DNA from: Cetobacterium sp. 2A
GTDB lineage: Bacteria; Fusobacteriota; Fusobacteriia; Fusobacteriales; Fusobacteriaceae
Length of the DNA: 64,000 bases
Direction: 5' to 3'
Assembly (NCBI RefSeq): GCF_014250685.1
Contig: NZ_JACFAJ010000006.1
Span: 1,235,303-1,299,302, forward strand
The notes beneath the pieces are model-generated. The model saw only the letters and a list, made by a program, of their open reading frames with translations. It was not told the DNA's origin and ran no database searches. Positions 59,368-64,000 of the stretch are shown in pieces (positions within the stretch are counted from its first letter, which is position 1; each line of letters opens with the position of its first letter). The translations under genes and the position numbers were made by a program.

Positions 59368-59791
59368 AATATGTCCGAGATGTAGGAAAGTGTATTCTTA
59401 TAATCTTAAAGGGTGTCCAAATGGATGTAATAAGAAAACAAGGACTGAATCAAATAGGATATACGATAAGTGTCAAAGAGAGCATCAAAGTTTTTATAAT
59501 AGTAAAGAGTGGAAGAGACTAAGAGAAGCCTGTAAGAACAGATTTAGTAATCTATGTCTTTGGAGCTTATACAAACATAAAAGAGTTGTGACAGGAACAA
59601 CAGCTCATCATATAGTTCCGTTATCAGAAGATAAATTAAAAGGATCTTTATTATCTAACCTTGTTTATCTAAGTGACGAAGCTCATAGAGAGATACATAA
59701 ATTGTATGAATCAAATCAAACAGGGACAATTAAAGAAATAAGAGAGTTTATTCAGGTGTGGGAAGTAGAGACTGAAGGTAGGGGTATATGA
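59360..59791 (+). CDS. HNH endonuclease
   Basis: The 143-residue protein has an N-terminal zinc site (CPRCRK and CPNGC) and the HNH motif: HHIVPLSED near 89-97, NLVYLSDEAHREIH near 110-123. It overlaps the preceding gene by 8 bases. HNH proteins next to the terminase in HK97-like phages take part in packaging with TerS and TerL at the cos site. The gene is intact. Confidence 0.9.
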   Translation: MNRICPRCRKVYSYNLKGCPNGCNKKTRTESNRIYDKCQREHQSFYNSKEWKRLREACKNRFSNLCLWSLYKHKRVVTGTTAHHIVPLSEDKLKGSLLSNLVYLSDEAHREIHKLYESNQTGTIKEIREFIQVWEVETEGRGI

Positions 59792-59875
59792 AAAAGTTTT
59801 AGGGTCACAGCCCAATACCGCATCCTTCCAATACTTTTCGCAAATTTCCCTTTGAGAAGTTTTTGAAAATAAAAA
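59792..59875. other. Candidate cos region upstream of the small terminase
   Basis: The 84-bp gap between the HNH and small terminase genes is less AT-rich than its surroundings at 59800-59820 (GGGTCACAGCCCAATACCGC). In HNH-type cos phages the packaging site lies at this point. No direct evidence of cleavage exists in the sequence; the position is inferred from gene order. Confidence 0.4.
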
Positions 59876-60337
59876 ATGGAGGTGTCAAAAATTAGAAAAC
59901 CACTTGAAGTACAAACAAAACATTTAACTCAGGAAGAGATAAAAATAAAAAAGTTAGAGCAAGAATCGGTTTTTGTAGGAAATGAACAACTTAAAATCCC
60001 TCCAGATTGGCTGGTAAACGAGATAGCAACAAAAGAATGGGTAAGACTTGTAGAGCAGTTTAATAAAAAATCTATGATAAGCAACTTAGATTATAATAAT
60101 TTGGGAGCTTATTGCAATGCTTTTGCTAGGTATGCATCTATTGTAACAAATCTAAAAACAGACGTAATGATTGTAGAGGAAATAAATCCACTTGTAAGCT
60201 TAGAACTGAAGTATTCAGATGAAATGAAAAGGTATGGTTCTTTGTTAGGATTAACTATGGAATCAAGATTAAAAGCTGGCTCTGGAATAATTACAATAAT
60301 AGATGAAAAACTAGATAAAGAGTTTGGAGATGTTTAA
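59876..60337 (+). CDS. P27-family phage terminase small subunit
   Basis: The 153-residue protein shows the P27 pattern: RKPLEVQTKHLT near the N-terminus, IPPDWLVNEIATKEW and a central LGAYCNAFARY helix. It binds phage DNA near the packaging site. The ATG at 59876 has no upstream ribosome binding site; GGAGGTG lies inside the frame at 59878-59884, so initiation may be further in, possibly at a non-standard codon near 59891. It overlaps the terL start as TAATG. Confidence 0.85.
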   Translation: MEVSKIRKPLEVQTKHLTQEEIKIKKLEQESVFVGNEQLKIPPDWLVNEIATKEWVRLVEQFNKKSMISNLDYNNLGAYCNAFARYASIVTNLKTDVMIVEEINPLVSLELKYSDEMKRYGSLLGLTMESRLKAGSGIITIIDEKLDKEFGDV

Positions 60338-62050
60338 TGAGTACTAAAAGTGAGCTTGTACAATATTCAAAAGATTGTATAGACGGAGTAATACCAAGTG
60401 GACAAAAGCATATATGGGCTTGTAAACGTTTTTTAAAAGATGTTGAAGAAAAGAAGTTCATTTGGGATGAAGAGGAAGCTCAACGAATTGTTAAATGGTT
60501 TTACATACCTTAACCATTCAAAAGGTGTATTAGCAGGAACTCCAATAATGCTAACAACTTGGCAAAAGTTTATAGTTTGTCAAATATATGCTTGGAAAAG
60601 AAAAGATGGGTATAGAAGATTTAAGAAAGCATTTATAGAGGTTGGAAGGAAAAATGCCAAAACTCAAATGCAAGCTGGATGTATGCTGTATGAAATATCT
60701 GTAGTGGCAACAAGAAATAATGAGATAGCAGAAACATTTTGTGCAGGAACAAAAAGAGAACAATCAAAATTACTATTTTCAGAGTGTCAAAATATGCTTA
60801 CTGGGAGTTCTTTATCTCCAAAATTCAAAATAACAAGAGATAAAATAGTTCACATAAAAACAACATCATTTTTAAAGCCATTATCTAAGCAAGATGGAAA
60901 AACAGGAGATGGAACTAATCCTGCTGCATTGGTTTTAGATGAATACCATCAACATGCAACAACAGAATTCTATGATCTAGCACTAGGAAGTAACTCTAAA
61001 GAGTCATTATTGTTAATAATAACAACAGCAGGAATAGATTTAAATGTTCCTTGCTATAGAGAGGAATATAAATATTGCTCAGAATTGTTAAATCCAAATT
61101 TAGATATAGAAAATAGTGAGTATTTTGTAGATATTTGTGAAGCTGATAAAGGTGATGAAATAGGAGATATAAGAACTTGGAAAAAAGCGAATCCTCTTAG
61201 AGCAACATACAAAGAGGGGATAGAAAAGATAACATCTGATTATGAAGTTGCTAAAAGCGTTCCTGAAAAGATGATTTCATTTAAAACAAAAAATCTTAAA
61301 TATTTGGGTTCAAGCTAAAGATTTAGGATATATAGATATGGAAAAATGGAAGAAGTGTCAAGTTAAGGAATTACCATATGAAATAAGAAATAGAGCTGTG
61401 TATGTAGGATTTGACATGTCTGCCAAGATAGATTTAACAAGTGTATCATTTATACTTCCTATAATGGATGATGGAATAGCAAAATATATAATTTTTAGTC
61501 ACTCCTTTATTCCAAATAGAGATAAATTAATGGAGAGAAAATTAGTCGATAAAGTTCCTTATGATACATGGGAAGAGTTAGGATTTTTAACAATAACAAA
61601 TACCCCTATCGTAGACCAAGAACAAGTTATGCAATATGTAATTAAAAACTTGTGAAGAAAACAATTGGGAAATAAGGCATCTTTGCTTTGATCCCGCAAA
61701 TGCTTCTAAGATAATGATGGATTTGGAAGTGCAAGGATATGAGGTAACAGAGGTATTTCAATCACATAAGTCTCTAAATGAAAGCACACAAGGCTTTAGA
61801 GAACAGGTATATTCAGGAAATATTATATATGTGTATAACCCTCTTCTAAATTATGCTATGGGAAATACTGTAATAAAGCAAAATAATGGATTAATAAAAA
61901 ATAGATAAGGATGCTTCACGAAAAAGAATAGATCCCGTTGATGCACTATTATGTTCATTTAAACTAGCTATGTATCATGAATTTGAATTTGATATTACTC
62001 AATATGCAGAAGATAACTACCTAGATAAATTATATGGAGGGGGTGAATAA
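60337..62050 (+). pseudogene. terL: Terminase large subunit broken by four +1 insertions
   Basis: The gene reads as a 569-residue terminase if four single bases are removed: one T in TTTT 60499-60502, one A in 61298-61300, one A in 61644-61648 and one A in 61896-61901. The ATPase has VGRKNAKTQ as Walker A and LVLDEYHQH as Walker B; the nuclease has VGFDMSAK and DPVDALLCSF. Each insertion is in a homopolymer run. The pieces are continuous and have no other damage. It could be a decayed gene or a sequencing artefact; packaging would fail as written. Confidence 0.85.
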
Positions 62051-63301
62051 TGAAAATAGTTGAAAAAATAAAAAATATGATGAAAACAGAAAAAAAAGAA
62101 GGACTTACTCTTGAAGAGCTTGGAGATTTTTTAGGTGGTTATGGAATTAATATAGATAACATTGATAATAGTAGTGATTTATCAGAAACAATTTATTATA
62201 TTTGTTTAAAACATTTATCAGATACAATGTCAAAAATGCCCTGGGAACTTAGAGTTTTAACAGAAAAAAAGGGGAAAGAAAAAGATTATAAATTCTAAAA
62301 TGGAAACCCTTTTAAATCTTAGACCTAACCCATATATAAGTTCTGCAACATTTTGGGGAACAGTTGAACTAAATAAATTACATCATGGAAATGCCTATAT
62401 ATATATAGAAGCAGACAGAAATGGATTTCCTAAGTATCTTTGGGTACTTCCAAGCAATCAAGTAAAGATTTGGATAGATAATAAGGGTATTTTTGGTAGA
62501 TTAAATGCTCTTTGGTATGTTTGGACAGATAGCAGAAGTGGAAAGCAATATAGCTTTGAAATGGATGAGATTATACATTTTAAAACACATATTAGTTTTG
62601 ATGGACTTTCAGGAATTCCAATAAGAGATATTTTAAAAACTCAAATAAGTAGTGGTAAAAATTCTATCGGATTTTTAAATAAATTATATAAAAATAATAT
62701 GTTTGGATCTAAAGTTTTAGTTCATTATACAGGAGAATTGAAACAAGGAGCGGAGGCTAAGATAGCTTTAAAACTTGAAAATTTCTCAAAAACTCAAGGG
62801 TCAGGAAAGTTTATTCCAATTCCACTTGGGATGCAAGCTCAATTACTAGATATGAAGCTAGCAGATGCACAATTCTTTGAGAATAATAAAGTGTCAGCAT
62901 TACAATTAGCAGCTGCATTTGGAATAAAGCCAAACATAATAAATGATTATACAAAATCATCATATAGTAACTCTGAAACTCAACAAGTAGATTTCTATGT
63001 AAATACACTTCAACCATTATTTAAAGCGTATGAACAAGAAATAACATATAAATTGTTAAGTGAAAGGGATATTGATAAAGGATATAGATTAGAAATTAAT
63101 GAAAAAATTCTCTTCAAAATGGATAATAAAACCCAAGCTGAAGTTTATAGTAAATACTTGACTAATTTTGCTATGACACCAAATGAGGTGCGAGAAGATT
63201 TAAATCTTCCATATATAGAAGGTGGAGATACTCTATTAGGTAATGGTTCTACAATCAATTTAGAAAATATAGGAACACAGTATATAAAGGGGGGTGAATA
63301 G
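62050..63301 (+). pseudogene. Phage portal protein broken by one +1 insertion
   Basis: Two frames, 62050-62298 and 62300-63301, join to a 416-residue HK97-type portal if one base is removed in AAATTCTAAA near 62291-62296. LRPNPYISSATFWGTVELN, YIYIEADRNGFPKYLWVLP and LQLAAAFGIKPNII are portal signatures. The first frame shares its start with the terL stop (TAATG). Like terL, the break is a single extra base in a short run. The rest of the gene is clean, so recent loss or a sequence error is likely. Confidence 0.82.
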
Positions 63302-64000
63302 ATGCCAATACTAAATTTAGATAAAGGCAAATTAGAAGTAAAAAATAAAACTGAAAATGCAGTGGATCTTATTATTTTTGGGGAAATTGCATCAAGTAGA
63401 TGGTCAAATAGTGATGTTATACCCTCTGATGTGAATGAGTTATTAAATGAAATTGGAGAAAATGATGCTTTAGATATTTATATTAATTCACCAGGTGGAA
63501 GTGTATTTGCAGGAATAGCAATATACAACATGTTAGTAAGACATAAAGGTCATAAAAGAGTTTTTGTAGAAGGGTATGCAGCTTCAATAGCCTCAGTTAT
63601 AGCTATGGCGGGAGATGAGATTATAGTTCCTGAGAATGCTTATTTGATGATTCATAAAGCATGGGGGTTTGCAATAGGTAATGCTGATGATTTAAGAGAG
63701 CAAGCTAATTTATATGAGAGGTTTGATACCACGATAGCAAATGCTTATATGACAAAAGCAAAAGAAAATAAAACCTTTGATGAATTTTTAGAACTTATGA
63801 AAGCTGAGACATGGTTTGATGGTTTTACAGCTCAAGATTATTTCAATGTGACTTTAACAGAGTCAGTTGATATAGCAGCTTATTTAGATGGAGAACTATA
63901 TAAGAATTATAAATTACCCCAAAATCTTTTAATGAATAACATAAAAGTTAAAGATAAAAATCCTGAGAGTCAAGAAGATTTTGGAAGTTCCGAAATTGAG
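63302..64000 (+). CDS. Head maturation protease, ClpP-like (incomplete at window end)
   Basis: The frame from ATG 63302 stays open to the window edge (233 codons). ClpP-type motifs: NSPGGSVFAG near 62-71, nucleophile S95 in GYAASIAS, H118 in MIHKAWG, and a Glu/Asp-rich helical tail. In HK97-like phages this protease processes the capsid scaffold and lies between portal and major capsid. A GGGGGG-containing site precedes the ATG. It is intact, unlike its two upstream neighbours. Confidence 0.9.
   Translation, partial: MPILNLDKGKLEVKNKTENAVDLIIFGEIASSRWSNSDVIPSDVNELLNEIGENDALDIYINSPGGSVFAGIAIYNMLVRHKGHKRVFVEGYAASIASVIAMAGDEIIVPENAYLMIHKAWGFAIGNADDLREQANLYERFDTTIANAYMTKAKENKTFDEFLELMKAETWFDGFTAQDYFNVTLTESVDIAAYLDGELYKNYKLPQNLLMNNIKVKDKNPESQEDFGSSEIE

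Noticed and set aside
60337..62300. Programmed frameshifting as an explanation of the terL and portal breaks
   Set aside because: Five separate +1 sites would be needed, none has a slippery heptamer or stimulator structure, and terL is normally made from one frame.
1..64000. CRISPR arrays, rRNA genes and insertion sequences
   Set aside because: No regularly spaced direct repeats, no rRNA-like sequence and no transposase motif were seen on reading the window.

Overview
The window is AT-rich DNA from a Gram-negative anaerobe, most probably a member of the Fusobacteriota (Cetobacterium/Fusobacterium-like; the genus is a guess). The evidence is the very low G+C, frequent TTG starts with strong purine-rich ribosome binding sites, an outer-membrane porin with a signal peptide and terminal Phe, oxygen-light metabolism, and the gene families present. 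No rRNA, CRISPR array or insertion sequence was seen. Two tRNA genes (Leu-CAA and Ser-GGA) lie at 13.7-13.9 kb.

Positions 1-47.5 kb are chromosomal. In order they hold: a small RelA/SpoT-like protein; an iron alcohol dehydrogenase; a porin divergent from an OmpR-type two-component system; a class I ribonucleotide reductase operon (glutaredoxin-like, nrdA, nrdB) behind paired NrdR-like boxes; PBP1A, rlmN and an AlaX-type editing protein; a pyroglutamyl-peptidase/DUF979/DUF969 operon divergent from a gamma-glutamylcyclotransferase; HU; radical SAM enzymes and queH; an RpiR-type regulator with nagB and nagA; an encapsulin shell with its ferritin-like cargo; and a tyrosine recombinase. A likely acid- and envelope-stress neighbourhood follows: glutamate decarboxylase, ClC transporter, HdeD-like protein and MprF. 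After it come nitroreductase, endonuclease IV, an L,D-transpeptidase-like protein, flavodoxin, YitT, and a LytS/LytTR two-component system divergent from a CstA-type transporter. Most units end in clear intrinsic terminators, many shared by convergent genes.

From about 47.5 kb to the end of the window is a prophage, cut by the window edge. A leftward operon (51.8 to 47.5 kb) carries small unknown genes, a ParA ATPase with a probable partner, and a large serine integrase. A CI-like repressor at 52.0 kb sits between two promoters (PL and PR), both overlaid by copies of an ATAACGTTAT palindrome. The rightward early region has a Cro-like protein and a winged-helix replication-type protein, then small zinc-ribbon and membrane proteins. 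A late-type region begins behind a strong promoter and a structured leader: amidase, DNA methylase, a second replication-like protein, HNH nuclease, P27-type small terminase, large terminase, portal and ClpP-like head protease.

The most unusual observations are in the prophage. The 53.07-53.19 kb leader ahead of the replication-type gene has a 20-bp stem whose loop is perfectly complementary over 13 nt to the start region of a tiny leader peptide, an architecture like plasmid copy-number control. Together with ParA this suggests plasmid-like maintenance. The large terminase and portal genes contain five single-base insertions, all in homopolymer runs within 1.8 kb. The repressor lacks the S24 catalytic serine. 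On the chromosome, a promoter-plus-terminator unit without an ORF at 45.86-46.04 kb is a good small-RNA candidate.
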